The position numbers and the translations under genes were made by a program. The notes beneath the pieces are model-generated. The model did no database searches. It was not told where the DNA came from and worked only from the letters and a program-made list of their open reading frames with translations. Below are positions 11,014 through 18,971 of a DNA stretch of 36,429 nucleotides, one piece after another (within the stretch, counting starts at the first letter, position 1; every line of letters begins with the position of its first letter). Origin of the DNA: a bacterium (GTDB taxonomy: Bacteria; Actinomycetota; Acidimicrobiia; Spongiisociales; UBA5794). The stretch covers positions 1 to 36,429 of the forward strand of contig JAAELU010000266.1 in assembly GCA_024226255.1 (NCBI GenBank), in the 5' to 3' direction.

Positions 11014-11682
11014 CTACTCCTCGGAGTCGGAAGCAGGTTCTTCGCCCTCGGCCGCCTCTTCGCCCTCGGCCGGCTCTTCGCCCTCGAGAAGCTCGTCTTC
11101 GAGCTCTTCCGGCTCCTCCTCGATGCGCGGTGCCAGCACATTGAGCACAGCGCGATCGGGCTCGTCGAGATACTCGACGCCCTCGATTACGGGGAGGTCG
11201 GAAACCTTGATTGAGTCGCCGATATAGAGATGCTCGATTGGGTATTCGATTGAGGTCGGAATCGACAACGGCAGGGCTGAGACACTCACGGTCCCGGCGA
11301 TTGCCTCGACGAAGCCGCCATCCTGGAACACACCCACGGGGATTCCTTGCGGTTCCAGGATTACGTCGGCAACGATGGCCTCGTCGAGCGCGACCCGAAT
11401 CAGGTCGACGTGCGTGATGTCGCCTCGCACCGGGTGGCGTTGAATCTCACGAGCCACGGTGAGCAGATTCTCCGTGCCTTCGATGTCGACGCTGATGAGT
11501 GCGTTCAGTCCGGCCTCGGTGTGGAGAACGGTGAACAGCTCCTTGACGTCGAGTGTCACGGATCGGGCATCCATGCCGCGTCCGTACACGGTGGCCGGAA
11601 CGCCTCCGTCGCGACGCAAACGCCTGGCCGGGCGGGAGCCCGACTCCTTCCGGTCAACGGCGCGCAACGTGATCTGTTCCAT
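11014..11682 (-). CDS. rplY: 50S ribosomal protein L25 / general stress protein Ctc
   Basis: Binds 5S rRNA in the large ribosomal subunit. The 222-residue protein has the L25 domain (about 1-90, MEQITLRAVDRKESGSRPAR and RRDGGVPATVYG), the TL5/Ctc C-terminal beta domain (about 95-185, with PQGIPVGVFQDGGFVE), and a long acidic tail rich in Glu. The ATG at 11680-11682 is chosen because AGGAG lies nine bases upstream and the product begins like family members; an in-frame start 23 codons earlier would overlap the promoter. It heads the rplY-pth-glpK unit, behind a well-formed promoter. The same rplY-pth pairing occurs in M. tuberculosis (Rv1015c-Rv1014c). Confidence 0.95.
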   Translation of the reverse strand: MEQITLRAVDRKESGSRPARRLRRDGGVPATVYGRGMDARSVTLDVKELFTVLHTEAGLNALISVDIEGTENLLTVAREIQRHPVRGDITHVDLIRVALDEAIVADVILEPQGIPVGVFQDGGFVEAIAGTVSVSALPLSIPTSIEYPIEHLYIGDSIKVSDLPVIEGVEYLDEPDRAVLNVLAPRIEEEPEELEDELLEGEEPAEGEEAAEGEEPASDSEE

Positions 11683-11751
11683 TGTGAGTGACTCCTGGTC
11701 TAAAGCTCGACCGGGACGCAACAAGGACGCGTCAGACCGGTGCAGGCCCAC

Positions 11752-11780
11752 ATTATGGACACGAAAAGGGGCGAGGGCAA
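11752..11780 (-). promoter_or_regulatory. Sigma-70-type promoter for rplY-pth-glpK
   Basis: Read on the minus strand, TTGCCC (11780-11775) and CATAAT (11757-11752) are separated by 17 bases. The expected start near 11745 would give a leader of about 60 bases before the rplY ATG. No other gene lies between, so this is the natural promoter of the rplY unit. Confidence 0.6.
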
Positions 11781-11799
11781 AAGGGTAAGGGCAGTATCA

Positions 11800-11827
11800 A
11801 GTAGCCAGTAGCCAGTAGCCAGTAGCC
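11800..11827. repeat. Four perfect tandem copies of AGTAGCC
   Basis: Units at 11800, 11807, 11814 and 11821 are identical; a degenerate fifth unit (ACTGCC) follows. This is the least degenerate member of the heptamer family in the window, and being perfect it should vary in copy number between strains. Confidence 0.9.
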
Positions 11828-11916
11828 ACTGCCAGCGCGTGAGGGTCGCGTCGAGTCATTGCATTCTGTGCTCGGTGGTTGGGTGTCGGCCTACGCATTC
11901 CTCGGTTCTACCGCGA

Positions 11917-12220
11917 CTTCGCTTCCCCCTCCGCCTCGCCGAGCCTCGGCACCTCCCCCAAATGTTGTCCGCCCAGAGCGGCGTGCAACGGGGGAGGAGA
12001 CAGTTGGCGACACCTCTCTCGCGGCATCGCCTGTGCGCTGCACTGATCACGCGTGGCGACTGTGCGATCCAAGGTGCGTCGTCGCCCGTTTGTCAGAGCC
12101 CGTCGCACAAAGCGGAGAGTGGTGGAGTAGACGTGGTCTCTCCCTCCGTGACACGCCGCTTTGGGCGGGTCACATCTGGGGGGAGTACCCGAGCTTGCGA
12201 GGGGGTGGGGGGAAGCGAAG
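11917..12220. repeat. Inverted-repeat element, 85-base arms around a 134-base centre
   Basis: Arm 11917-12001 and the reverse complement of arm 12136-12220 align end to end at equal length, with roughly three quarters of positions the same. Shared blocks include CTTCGCTTCCCCC, AGCGGCGTG and a terminal GAGAC. Each arm itself contains a smaller palindrome around CGCCCA/AGCGGCG. The centre (12002-12135) carries no convincing gene. The layout resembles a miniature mobile element or a paired palindromic repeat; I see no clear target-site duplication. Confidence 0.75.
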
Positions 12221-12289
12221 GTAGTAGACAAACCAAACGTTGCGTCTGTCGCGAAGTAGGCGAGAGCCGCGCAACCCCGACGGCGGTGT

Positions 12290-12307
12290 CCCCGCGCCTC
12301 GCCGGGG
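12290..12307 (-). terminator. GC hairpin directly after yjbQ
   Basis: CCCCG (12290-12294) pairs with CGGGG (12303-12307) around an 8-base loop, two bases beyond the yjbQ stop. There is no U-tract, so it may stabilise the 3' end or assist termination only weakly. Confidence 0.35.
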
Positions 12308-12308
12308 C

Positions 12309-12716
12309 TCATCCCGCCAAGAATGACACTCGCACGTGACGCACCCGATTGTCTTGGTTGGGATCCACCAGCACCACCGACTGCCAAGTGCCAAGCGTCA
12401 TGCGGCCGGTCACCACAGGGATCGTGATCGAGGGGGCGATGAATCCAGGTACGACGTGGTCTGCGCCGTGACCGGGACTGCCGTGGCGGTGGCGGTACAG
12501 CCCATCGTCGCGCTCGACAAGCCGGTCGAGAGCATCCATGAAGTCGTGATCTGAGCCGGCTCCAGTTTCGAGGATCGCAAGACCGGCGGTCGCATGTGGC
12601 ACAAACACCGACAGCAACCCGTCGCCGCGGGTCGCCACAAACTCAGCGAGTTCACGCGTGAGATCGAAGGTGCCCCGGTTCGAGCCAGTCTCAATAGAGA
12701 AGACAGTCGTCTCCAT
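12309..12716 (-). CDS. YjbQ family protein (UPF0047, secondary thiamine-phosphate synthase family)
   Basis: A 135-residue single-domain protein. Family signatures are clear: VPHATAGLAIL, then HGSPGHGADHVVPG, and PVVTGRMTLGTWQSVVL. E. coli YjbQ shows weak thiamine-phosphate synthase activity, but the physiological role is not settled, so only the family is assigned. The ATG overlaps the aceK stop by one base (TGATG), making it the last gene of a prs-aceK-yjbQ unit. The C-terminal FLAG tail runs to a stop at the edge of the palindromic intergenic sequence. Confidence 0.88.
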   Translation of the reverse strand: METTVFSIETGSNRGTFDLTRELAEFVATRGDGLLSVFVPHATAGLAILETGAGSDHDFMDALDRLVERDDGLYRHRHGSPGHGADHVVPGFIAPSITIPVVTGRMTLGTWQSVVLVDPNQDNRVRHVRVSFLAG

Positions 12717-14464
12717 CAGAGCTTGTCCGCGGTCAGAGACCGCCGATGCGCCCCGAGCCGACGAGTCCGCTCGTAGGGGAAGATCTCGATCGTCTCGCCG
12801 CTGCGAACCCGGTTCTGCACCCGCTGCCAGAACCGCACTCCGAACAGATCGGAATGGTGGAAATCAAAAACCTCGCGGAGTTCGTCGCGCAGCCCCAGGA
12901 AGCGAGTGAACTCCTCGGGAAAGATGTCGTCGTCCCCAACGCCAAACCACGCGGTTGCGGACATCTCATCATCGGCATTGTCCGTGTCGGGCATCTCGCG
13001 GAATTTGCAGCGGGTGAGCTCGGTGATCTCGTCATAGTCGTAGAAGACAATCCGTCCGGTGCGAGTCACTCCGAAGTTCTTGAGGAGCATGTCGCCCGGA
13101 AAGATGTTGGTGGCCGCCAGATTCTTGATGGCGCGCCCGTAGTCGACGATGGCCGCCCGAGCCTTCACCGGATTGGCTTCCCGAACGTAGATATCGAGCG
13201 GAATCACCCGGCGCTCAACATAGACATGATCGAATGTGACCGACTGATCGTCGATCGTGACGGTCCGCGCCGCGTCCGACTCCAGCTCGGCAATGATCTC
13301 GTCGGTGAAGCGACTGCGATCGAACCGGAGATGCTCGAATTCTTGGGCATCAATGAGACGCCCGGCCCGGTCGTGGTGGAAGACAAGCCGGTACTTCGCC
13401 ATGATCTGTCGCCGCGTCGTCTGTTTGGGAAACGGGAAACGATCTCTGATCACTTTGAAAACGACGTCGAAGCCGGGAAGGGTGAAGACAATCATCACCA
13501 TTCCCCGAATCCCTCGAGCATGCTCGAACCTGTCGTCGGATCCAGCGACGTGCGCCATCAACTGCGCGTACAGCTCCGTCTTGGCGTGTTTGCGATAGCC
13601 AATCGTCGAGTAGAGCTCAGCGCGTCGCTTCCGAGGCATCAATTCTGATAGGTAGGCCACCGTGCTCGCGGGATTGTCCACGACCACGTGGAAGGCAGCT
13701 CTCGTGTAGCTGAACAGGACGTTGATGTCCGCCTCCTCCGTCAACGCCGCACCGAGCACCAAACCCCGGCTCGTGTGATTCACACAGAAAGCTATTGGGA
13801 AAGCCATCTCCCCCACGAGGAGCCGTCCAACGAGATACGCGCCCTGACCCCGGTAGAAAACCATATCGAGCATCGTGGCACCGTCGATCGGGGCGCTCTG
13901 ACCCCAGCTGCGAATCGACGCGGTCAGCTCTTCTACGGCGAGCCGACTGTCGCGACCCAGATTGCGCCACTGGCCAGGAATGCCCGAGTCGCCCAGCACC
14001 CTTTGCACCACGTCGACAGCAGCACCTGACAGACTTCGAATGGCCGCCGGCGGCGGCTCTCGTTCGGCGATGCTCGCAAATTCGATCTGATCGTCGATTC
14101 CAACCGTCGTGAAGACACGACGCGTGATCGAGTTGTAGAAGGTGGCGGCCAGTTCGGCGTCGACTCGGTCTTCCACCGTCCGGGCGAACACCTCGCGAGC
14201 TGCGCCCCACAAGGCGCGATCCTCGGACTGATCTCCCAAGACAGCCTCGAGCTCGGCTAGGACCTCGTTGATGGAGTCGCCATACATATCCATCAAGGCG
14301 ATTGAGTCCTCGTGGAGCTCGGACCACTCGCGAGCGGCGTAACGGTCGCGAGCCTGTCCCACGTTGGCGGCGACCCGATCCGCGTGGCGGCGATATCCAG
14401 CTGCGATCACCTCGGCGACCATGGCGCTGCGTTTGGTCGATTGTCCCCGGACGGATCCGGTCAC
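12716..14464 (-). CDS. aceK: Isocitrate dehydrogenase kinase/phosphatase
   Basis: AceK phosphorylates and dephosphorylates isocitrate dehydrogenase, setting flux between the TCA cycle and the glyoxylate bypass. The 582 residues match the family length. Diagnostic blocks are GIRGMVMIVFTLPGFDVVFK (about 318-337), GRAIKNLAATNIFPGDMLLK (about 443-462) followed by NFGVTRTGR, and YDYDEI (about 475-480). The GTG start (14462-14464) overlaps the prs stop (GTGA), and the stop overlaps yjbQ, so all three are coupled. AceK is best known from proteobacteria, where it sits beside aceA and aceB. Here neither is in the window and the gene is embedded in a nucleotide-metabolism unit, suggesting acquisition or relocation. 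Confidence 0.93.
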   Translation of the reverse strand: MTGSVRGQSTKRSAMVAEVIAAGYRRHADRVAANVGQARDRYAAREWSELHEDSIALMDMYGDSINEVLAELEAVLGDQSEDRALWGAAREVFARTVEDRVDAELAATFYNSITRRVFTTVGIDDQIEFASIAEREPPPAAIRSLSGAAVDVVQRVLGDSGIPGQWRNLGRDSRLAVEELTASIRSWGQSAPIDGATMLDMVFYRGQGAYLVGRLLVGEMAFPIAFCVNHTSRGLVLGAALTEEADINVLFSYTRAAFHVVVDNPASTVAYLSELMPRKRRAELYSTIGYRKHAKTELYAQLMAHVAGSDDRFEHARGIRGMVMIVFTLPGFDVVFKVIRDRFPFPKQTTRRQIMAKYRLVFHHDRAGRLIDAQEFEHLRFDRSRFTDEIIAELESDAARTVTIDDQSVTFDHVYVERRVIPLDIYVREANPVKARAAIVDYGRAIKNLAATNIFPGDMLLKNFGVTRTGRIVFYDYDEITELTRCKFREMPDTDNADDEMSATAWFGVGDDDIFPEEFTRFLGLRDELREVFDFHHSDLFGVRFWQRVQNRVRSGETIEIFPYERTRRLGAHRRSLTADKL

Positions 14465-15432
14465 ATGTTCTCGCCTTTGAATATCTCACTGACCGAGGCA
14501 TCCGTGAAGATCGCATTGATCGTTCCGGCAAGCAGCGACCCAATCGAGAGGACTGTCAGATTGTGAAGGTTCGATGCATCATCCGGGACTGGCAGCGTGT
14601 TCGAGATCACTACCTCAGTGATCGGGGCGTTCTTGATACGGTCCACTGCGGGATCCGACAGGACGCCGTGAGTTGCCACGACCCGCACGCTGAGCGCCCC
14701 GCGCTGTTTGAGTAGCTCTGCAGCGGCACAGACTGTTCCGGCAGTGTCGATCATGTCGTCGACGATCACGGCGTGGCGCCCCTCAACGTCACCGATCACC
14801 TCGTGGGCTGCGACTTCATTACGAACGTCGCTGCGGCGATGCTTGTGCACAAATGCAACTGCCGCATCGAGATCTCGGGCGTATTTGGAGGCCAGCTTCA
14901 CTCGGCCGGCATCAGGTGAAACGACCGCCAGCGGGCCCTCAGTTGTGGAGCGCAGGTACTCGATGAAGACCGGGTGGGCGGTGAGGTGGTCAAAGGGTGA
15001 GTCGACGAACCCTTGGATCTGACCGGTGTGCAGATCAACTGAAGCGATGCGGTCGGCCCCCGCTGCGAGATACAGATCACCCATGAGCCTGGCCGTGATC
15101 GGCTCACGAGGCCGACCCTTCTTGTCTTGCCTGGCGTAGCCGTAGAACGGGACCACGGCAGTAATGCGGCGAGCCGAGGCCCGCTTGAGCGCATCGATCA
15201 TCACCAGCTGTTCCATGATGTGGAAGTTGATCGGATCGGTATGGCTCTGGATGATGAAACAATCCGAGCCGCGAACGCTCTCGGTATAACGCACGTAGAT
15301 CTCGCCGTTGGCGAACACCGATTGCTCAACTCCGCCGAGGTCGGTTCCAAGGATGTTGGCGACCTCGCGAGCTAGGCCCGGGTTCGCCGATCCAGAGAAC
15401 ACCATGAGCCGCTTACGGCTCGTGATCTCCAT
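14461..15432 (-). CDS. prs: Ribose-phosphate pyrophosphokinase (PRPP synthase)
   Basis: Makes PRPP from ribose 5-phosphate and ATP for nucleotide, His and Trp synthesis. The 323-residue class I enzyme shows FANGEIYVRY, FYGYARQDKK (about 96-105, ATP site), SVDLHTGQIQGF with the catalytic His, and the PRPP loop VIVDDMIDTAGT (about 222-233). A strong ribosome binding site, GGAGGAG, precedes the ATG by five bases. It lies downstream of glmU, as in many actinobacteria and firmicutes, and its stop overlaps aceK. Confidence 0.96.
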   Translation of the reverse strand: MEITSRKRLMVFSGSANPGLAREVANILGTDLGGVEQSVFANGEIYVRYTESVRGSDCFIIQSHTDPINFHIMEQLVMIDALKRASARRITAVVPFYGYARQDKKGRPREPITARLMGDLYLAAGADRIASVDLHTGQIQGFVDSPFDHLTAHPVFIEYLRSTTEGPLAVVSPDAGRVKLASKYARDLDAAVAFVHKHRRSDVRNEVAAHEVIGDVEGRHAVIVDDMIDTAGTVCAAAELLKQRGALSVRVVATHGVLSDPAVDRIKNAPITEVVISNTLPVPDDASNLHNLTVLSIGSLLAGTINAIFTDASVSEIFKGENM

Positions 15433-15486
15433 GAAATCTCCTCCAACGGGTTCCGTCCGTTACGAGAGAAGCGTAGCCGAGTGACA

Positions 15487-15503
15487 CCGCGGCGCGACCG
15501 CGG
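15487..15503. terminator. CCGCGG hairpin in the glmU-prs gap
   Basis: Two copies of the palindrome CCGCGG (15487-15492 and 15498-15503) flank a five-base loop in the 112-base gap. There is no run of U on either strand, so termination is only a possibility; it could equally be a processing or attenuation hairpin. Confidence 0.3.
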
Positions 15504-15544
15504 AGAAATGAGAAGATCAAAACCGATGGGTGTCCGCCGATTCG

Positions 15545-16285
15545 CTACCGGCTCTCGAGTGCCTCTTCGGCGGCCGCCAGCTGGTCCACTGTGTTGACGC
15601 CAAGGGCTTCCTCGAGAGCGATGGGCAGCGCGGCAACGGGATCGCCGGCATCGGTCAGCATGCCGATCACGTCCGTGAGGTACTGCTCGCCTTGGGCGTT
15701 GGCCGTTCCGAGTTGGCCGAGCAGTTGGCCAAGCCTTCCGGCCTGAAAGGTATAAACCGAGGTGTTGACCTCCCGGATCGCCGCCTCCTCGACAGTGGCA
15801 TCGGACTGTTCGACGATGCCGACGACTCGCTCGCCATCGCGCTTGATGCGTCCGTAGCCAGTCGGGTCCGTCATTATCGCGGTCGCCACGGTGGCTCGAG
15901 CTCCTGAAGCATTGTGGTCCTCGACTAGGTCCCGAATCGTGCTCGCGCGCAGCAGCGGCATGTCACCCGGCATAACGATCACGGTGTCATCCGGTTCGGT
16001 GAGCAGGGCGGCCAATCCGATGGCGGCAGCGTGGCCGGTCCCGAGCTGTTCCGGTTGCAGGGCAGATGCGATGAGAGGCGCCAGCTCGTGGTCCGCCATC
16101 GAGGCGCTCACCGCAGAGGCTTGGTGTCCAACAACGACCGCTATCGACTCGAGGGGCAGCCCCTCGAGCGAACTCAGCGACCAGTCGAGCAACGACCGCC
16201 CGGCGGCGCGGTGCAGCACCTTGGCGAGGTCAGACTTCATTCGAGTTCCCTTGCCTGCGGCAAGGACCACGGCGTGCAGTGACAT
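15545..16285 (-). CDS. glmU: GlmU-like nucleotidyltransferase, pyrophosphorylase domain only
   Basis: A 246-residue protein with only the N-terminal nucleotidyltransferase half of GlmU, which makes UDP-GlcNAc from GlcNAc-1-P and UTP. Seen: LAAGKGTRMKS (8-18), QPEQLGTGHA (78-86), the metal-binding Asp in PGDMPLL (about 106-112), GYGRIKR and a VNTSVYTF segment. The left-handed beta-helix acetyltransferase domain of a full GlmU (about 450-480 residues) is absent, and the 112 bases after the stop do not encode it. A separate glucosamine-1-phosphate acetyltransferase would be needed elsewhere. AGGAAG precedes the ATG. The position next to prs supports the GlmU assignment over other sugar-nucleotide transferases. 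Confidence 0.85.
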   Translation of the reverse strand: MSLHAVVLAAGKGTRMKSDLAKVLHRAAGRSLLDWSLSSLEGLPLESIAVVVGHQASAVSASMADHELAPLIASALQPEQLGTGHAAAIGLAALLTEPDDTVIVMPGDMPLLRASTIRDLVEDHNASGARATVATAIMTDPTGYGRIKRDGERVVGIVEQSDATVEEAAIREVNTSVYTFQAGRLGQLLGQLGTANAQGEQYLTDVIGMLTDAGDPVAALPIALEEALGVNTVDQLAAAEEALESR

Positions 16286-16331
16286 AACTTCCTGACTGGT
16301 GTGGCCGCGAACGGGTGCGATCAGATATGAG

Positions 16332-16403
16332 CTGGGGGGCCAGGAATCGAACCCGGACTGAGTGGACCAAAACCACTTGTGCTACCTATTACACCACCCC
16401 CCA
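16332..16403 (-). tRNA. trnQ: tRNA-Gln (anticodon TTG)
   Basis: A 72-base cloverleaf on the minus strand. Acceptor TGGGGGG pairs with CCCCCCA, discriminator G follows, the anticodon stem AGTGG/CCACT holds loop TTTTGGT (anticodon TTG, reading CAA), and the T-arm CCGGG TTCGATT CCTGG is intact. CCA is not encoded. It lies between ispE and glmU behind a strong promoter. Confidence 0.95.
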
Positions 16404-16419
16404 TTGCGAGGGCGAGACG

Positions 16420-16446
16420 ATTGTAGAGGCTCTATTCGACAGTCAA
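16420..16446 (-). promoter_or_regulatory. Promoter for tRNA-Gln (possibly reading into glmU)
   Basis: On the minus strand TTGACT (16446-16441) is followed 15 bases later by TACAAT (16425-16420), both close to consensus, with the tRNA starting 17 bases downstream. The -35 overlaps the ispE stop codon. The short spacer is atypical. Confidence 0.6.
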
Positions 16447-17399
16447 GACCAGTCGGCGAGCGTCTGGATCAGTTCCCCGACTTCGGGAGTCATTGGACAG
16501 GAGGTTTCGACCAAGCCTTGGCCTCGCTTCAACGCCCATCCGAACGGCACAGGTACGGCAACAGAGGCGGCTCGTGATCCAACGGGTATTGAGTCGAGCG
16601 CGTCGGCGGCTTCCCATTGATCAACGAAGAAGGCAAACAGGCTTGGCCCAGATCCAGATAGCAGCACCGGACGGCCCCACCGGTTGGACAATTCCGCCCG
16701 CCAGTCCTCCAGGGCCGAGGCGGTCGCCACGGCCGCGGGGTAGAGGTCGTTCGCGAGCTCCTCGAAGGGGCGAAGCTGTGGTGGCAGGTCCGTACCTGCA
16801 ACCACAGGTCCCAATGGACCATCCAGCTCATCCCACTTCGAGTAGACGGCTCCGGTTGCCAATTCAATCGGTGGGACGACAACGGCCATAGCGAAACCGG
16901 AGACCGGCTCAAGCGGCTCTACCCGCGCTCCGGTCCCAACGACGCGCGCGGTTCCACCCATGAGGCAGAAGGGAACATCCGATCCAAGCTTCGCTGCAAT
17001 CTCCAACAGCCGTTGTTGCTCCACGCCAAAGACTGCGCCGCCGAGTGCCAGGGCGGCAGCCGCGTCAGCGCTGCCACCCCCCAGGCCAGCCGCGACAGGG
17101 AGCCTCTTGTCAACGAAGAGGTGCATGAAGCTCGCCGAACCGGCCGCCGTTCTCGCTGCGTCAATCGCCCTCCACGCCAAGTTGTCCCAACCATCGATGA
17201 CTCCATCAGGGCCATCGCTCCCCAACCGTGACCCGACGACTGGACCGAGCCCGTCTGCGCCAGAGTCAGAGTGCAGCGTCAACCCGTCCACCCAACTGAT
17301 CGATTGGAAGATTCCATCGAGTTGGTGCAAGCCCTCTTCCTGACGGGTACCGACCCGTAGGCTCAGGTTCACTTTGGCGCACGCAACGGCTTGCAGCAT
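16443..17399 (-). CDS. ispE: 4-diphosphocytidyl-2-C-methyl-D-erythritol kinase
   Basis: GHMP kinase of the non-mevalonate isoprenoid pathway; phosphorylates CDP-methylerythritol with ATP. The 318 residues show AKVNLSLRVG at the N-terminus, the glycine-rich phosphate loop PVAAGLGGGSADAAAAL (about 101-117), GSDVPFCLMGGTARV, and the C-terminal GHMP motif LLSGSGPSLFAFF. The ATG at 17397-17399 shares one base with the rsmA stop (TGATG), and a GTG one codon upstream is possible. The rsmA-ispE order matches M. tuberculosis Rv1010-Rv1011. A stretch at about 45-72 with several Gly-Asp pairs looks like an insertion. Confidence 0.94.
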   Translation of the reverse strand: MLQAVACAKVNLSLRVGTRQEEGLHQLDGIFQSISWVDGLTLHSDSGADGLGPVVGSRLGSDGPDGVIDGWDNLAWRAIDAARTAAGSASFMHLFVDKRLPVAAGLGGGSADAAAALALGGAVFGVEQQRLLEIAAKLGSDVPFCLMGGTARVVGTGARVEPLEPVSGFAMAVVVPPIELATGAVYSKWDELDGPLGPVVAGTDLPPQLRPFEELANDLYPAAVATASALEDWRAELSNRWGRPVLLSGSGPSLFAFFVDQWEAADALDSIPVGSRAASVAVPVPFGWALKRGQGLVETSCPMTPEVGELIQTLADWS

Positions 17400-18208
17400 C
17401 ACAGCTGAGCTGCCAGCCGTAGATAGTCGGCCGCCGACAGCTCCTCGGGCCGAGCCGATGGACTGACATCGGCAGCCACGATTGCGTCAAGGTCAAGCAT
17501 CGCCGCCAGAGAACCGCGCAACATCTTGCGCCGTTGCTGGAAAGCAGCGCTCGCCAGACGTCCGGCGGACTCTGCGAGCGGATCACTCTTGATCCGATCG
17601 AGAACCACCACGGCCGAGTCAACCTCCGGTGGCGGCATGAACACCGTCGGAGGCACCTTGAATGCAAGCCGTGGTTCGGTGTAGAGCTGAGCAATCACAG
17701 AGGGCACCCCGTACTGCTTGCTGCCCGGTCCGGCGGTCAGACGCCTGCCGACCTCCATCTGCACCATGACGACGAAGCGGCGAATTCCCGGGGCACGGCG
17801 AACTGCATCGAGCAGAAGCGGGGTCCCCACGTTGTAGGGCAAATTGGCCACCATCTGCCATTGGCCGTCGGGGAATTCCTCCGCCCATTCGAGGGCCATG
17901 GCATCTTCGAACCGCACCAGAACATCCAAACCTTCGAGAACCTCGGCCAGCAGAGGGCGCAGGGTGCGATCGACTTCAAATGCGACCACGGACCCGCCGG
18001 CAGCCGCCAACGCCTTGGTCAGGGTGCCGGTCCCGGGCCCAACCTCAATAATGCGATCGCCGGGGGCAATGGCCGCCTCTGCAACGACTCGGTCAACGAT
18101 GTTGGGGTCGGCCAGGTAGTGCTGACCCAGATGGCGCTGCGGCCGGAGTCCGAATCGAGCCAACAGTTCCTTGATCTCGGCTCGCCCCTGGGGTCGGAGA
18201 TCACTCAT
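17399..18208 (-). CDS. rsmA: 16S rRNA (adenine1518/1519-N6)-dimethyltransferase
   Basis: RsmA/KsgA dimethylates two adjacent adenines in 16S helix 45 using SAM during 30S maturation. The 269 residues carry GQHYLADPNIVDRVV (family GQHFL-type motif), the SAM loop EVGPGTGTLTKAL (about 55-67), the acidic VAFEVD strand, and the catalytic NLPYN (122-126), with the C-terminal helical domain including FQQRRKMLRGSL. The ATG overlaps the tatD stop by four bases and its stop overlaps ispE. Confidence 0.96.
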   Translation of the reverse strand: MSDLRPQGRAEIKELLARFGLRPQRHLGQHYLADPNIVDRVVAEAAIAPGDRIIEVGPGTGTLTKALAAAGGSVVAFEVDRTLRPLLAEVLEGLDVLVRFEDAMALEWAEEFPDGQWQMVANLPYNVGTPLLLDAVRRAPGIRRFVVMVQMEVGRRLTAGPGSKQYGVPSVIAQLYTEPRLAFKVPPTVFMPPPEVDSAVVVLDRIKSDPLAESAGRLASAAFQQRRKMLRGSLAAMLDLDAIVAADVSPSARPEELSAADYLRLAAQL

Positions 18209-18969
18209 CGATCAACTCCGAAGACTCGTGCTGCGGTTGCCGTCGTCGACTGGGCCACATCGCATAGGGCCAGGCCCCAGATCTCAGCCAAGGCAGCGCC
18301 TATGGCGACAACGTTGGCGGGCTCGTTGATATCCCGTCGATTCGGTGGAGGCGTCAGGTAGGGCGTGTCGGTTTCGATCATGGTTCGGTCCGGCGGCGCT
18401 TCCGCGGCGCCAAGCCGAACCGTGTCGCCGCCTGGAAAAGTGACTGGGCCGGCGTAGGAGAACGTAACGCCCAGCTCGCGGAATCGTTTGGTCCAGCGAG
18501 GGCCTCCGGTCCAGCAGTGCAATATCGCCTTCTCCCCCAGGTCGGCGGACTCCAACTCCGCATGGACATCGGCGAAGGCGTCGCGGCAGTGGACGATGGC
18601 CGGCTTGTTGAGTTGTTTGGCAATTCCCAGCTGAGCCCGAAACGCTTCGAGTTGAGCATCCCGGGGCGCCAGATTGCGATAGAAGTCAAGACCACACTCG
18701 CCAATCGCGGCCGCCTCGGTCGCCAGCACCTCGATACGACCGCCCTCGGCCTTCCACTTGGCGGCGTCGTGTGGGTGCAGGCCAACCGCCCACTGGGCCT
18801 TCTCACCCAGGTCCGTTGCAATGCGACGTGCTTCGAGCGATGTCTCGAGGTCGATACCGGGAACCACGACCCAGCTCACACCCACCCGGGCGGCGCGTTC
18901 GAGCACCGCCATGGCCGGCTCGTCGAGCAAAAAGAGATGGCAATGACTGTCCACCCAGGACTCGGACAC
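18205..18969 (-). CDS. tatD: TatD family metal-dependent hydrolase
   Basis: TIM-barrel amidohydrolase with likely 3'-5' DNase activity. Metal ligands are visible: His9 and His11 in DSHCHL, Glu91 in GECGLDF, His127 in IVHCRD, His151 in LHCWTG, and Asp201 in ETDTPYL. Its 254 residues are typical. The GTG start follows the metG stop by two bases and the stop overlaps rsmA, so it sits in a metG-tatD-rsmA-ispE chain as in mycobacteria (Rv1007c-Rv1011, minus the resuscitation factor gene found there). Confidence 0.95.
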   Translation of the reverse strand: MSESWVDSHCHLFLLDEPAMAVLERAARVGVSWVVVPGIDLETSLEARRIATDLGEKAQWAVGLHPHDAAKWKAEGGRIEVLATEAAAIGECGLDFYRNLAPRDAQLEAFRAQLGIAKQLNKPAIVHCRDAFADVHAELESADLGEKAILHCWTGGPRWTKRFRELGVTFSYAGPVTFPGGDTVRLGAAEAPPDRTMIETDTPYLTPPPNRRDINEPANVVAIGAALAEIWGLALCDVAQSTTATAARVFGVDR

Positions 18970-18971
18970 AA

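Larger units (their letters stand above)
11683..12308. other. Long intergenic region with no supported gene
   Basis: This 626-base gap between rplY and yjbQ holds, from left to right, the rplY promoter, a four-copy heptamer repeat (11800-11827), an inverted-repeat element with 85-base arms (11917-12220), and a small GC hairpin just after yjbQ. Open frames crossing it on both strands are low-complexity (Arg, Ser, Pro, Gly rich), lack ribosome binding sites and resemble no family I recognise. I see no tRNA-like or riboswitch-like fold. Confidence 0.7.

Noticed and set aside
11683-11751. Longer rplY with 23 extra N-terminal residues
   Set aside because: The extension reaches the -10 element, and the ATG at 11682 has AGGAG nine bases upstream and matches the family start.
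11800-11827. CRISPR array
   Set aside because: Units are 7 bases, contiguous and without spacers; no cas genes are nearby.
11908-12387. Minus-strand open frame of 159 codons across the long gap
   Set aside because: It runs through both inverted-repeat arms and into yjbQ in another frame, has Arg/Ser/Pro-rich low-complexity sequence and no ribosome binding site.
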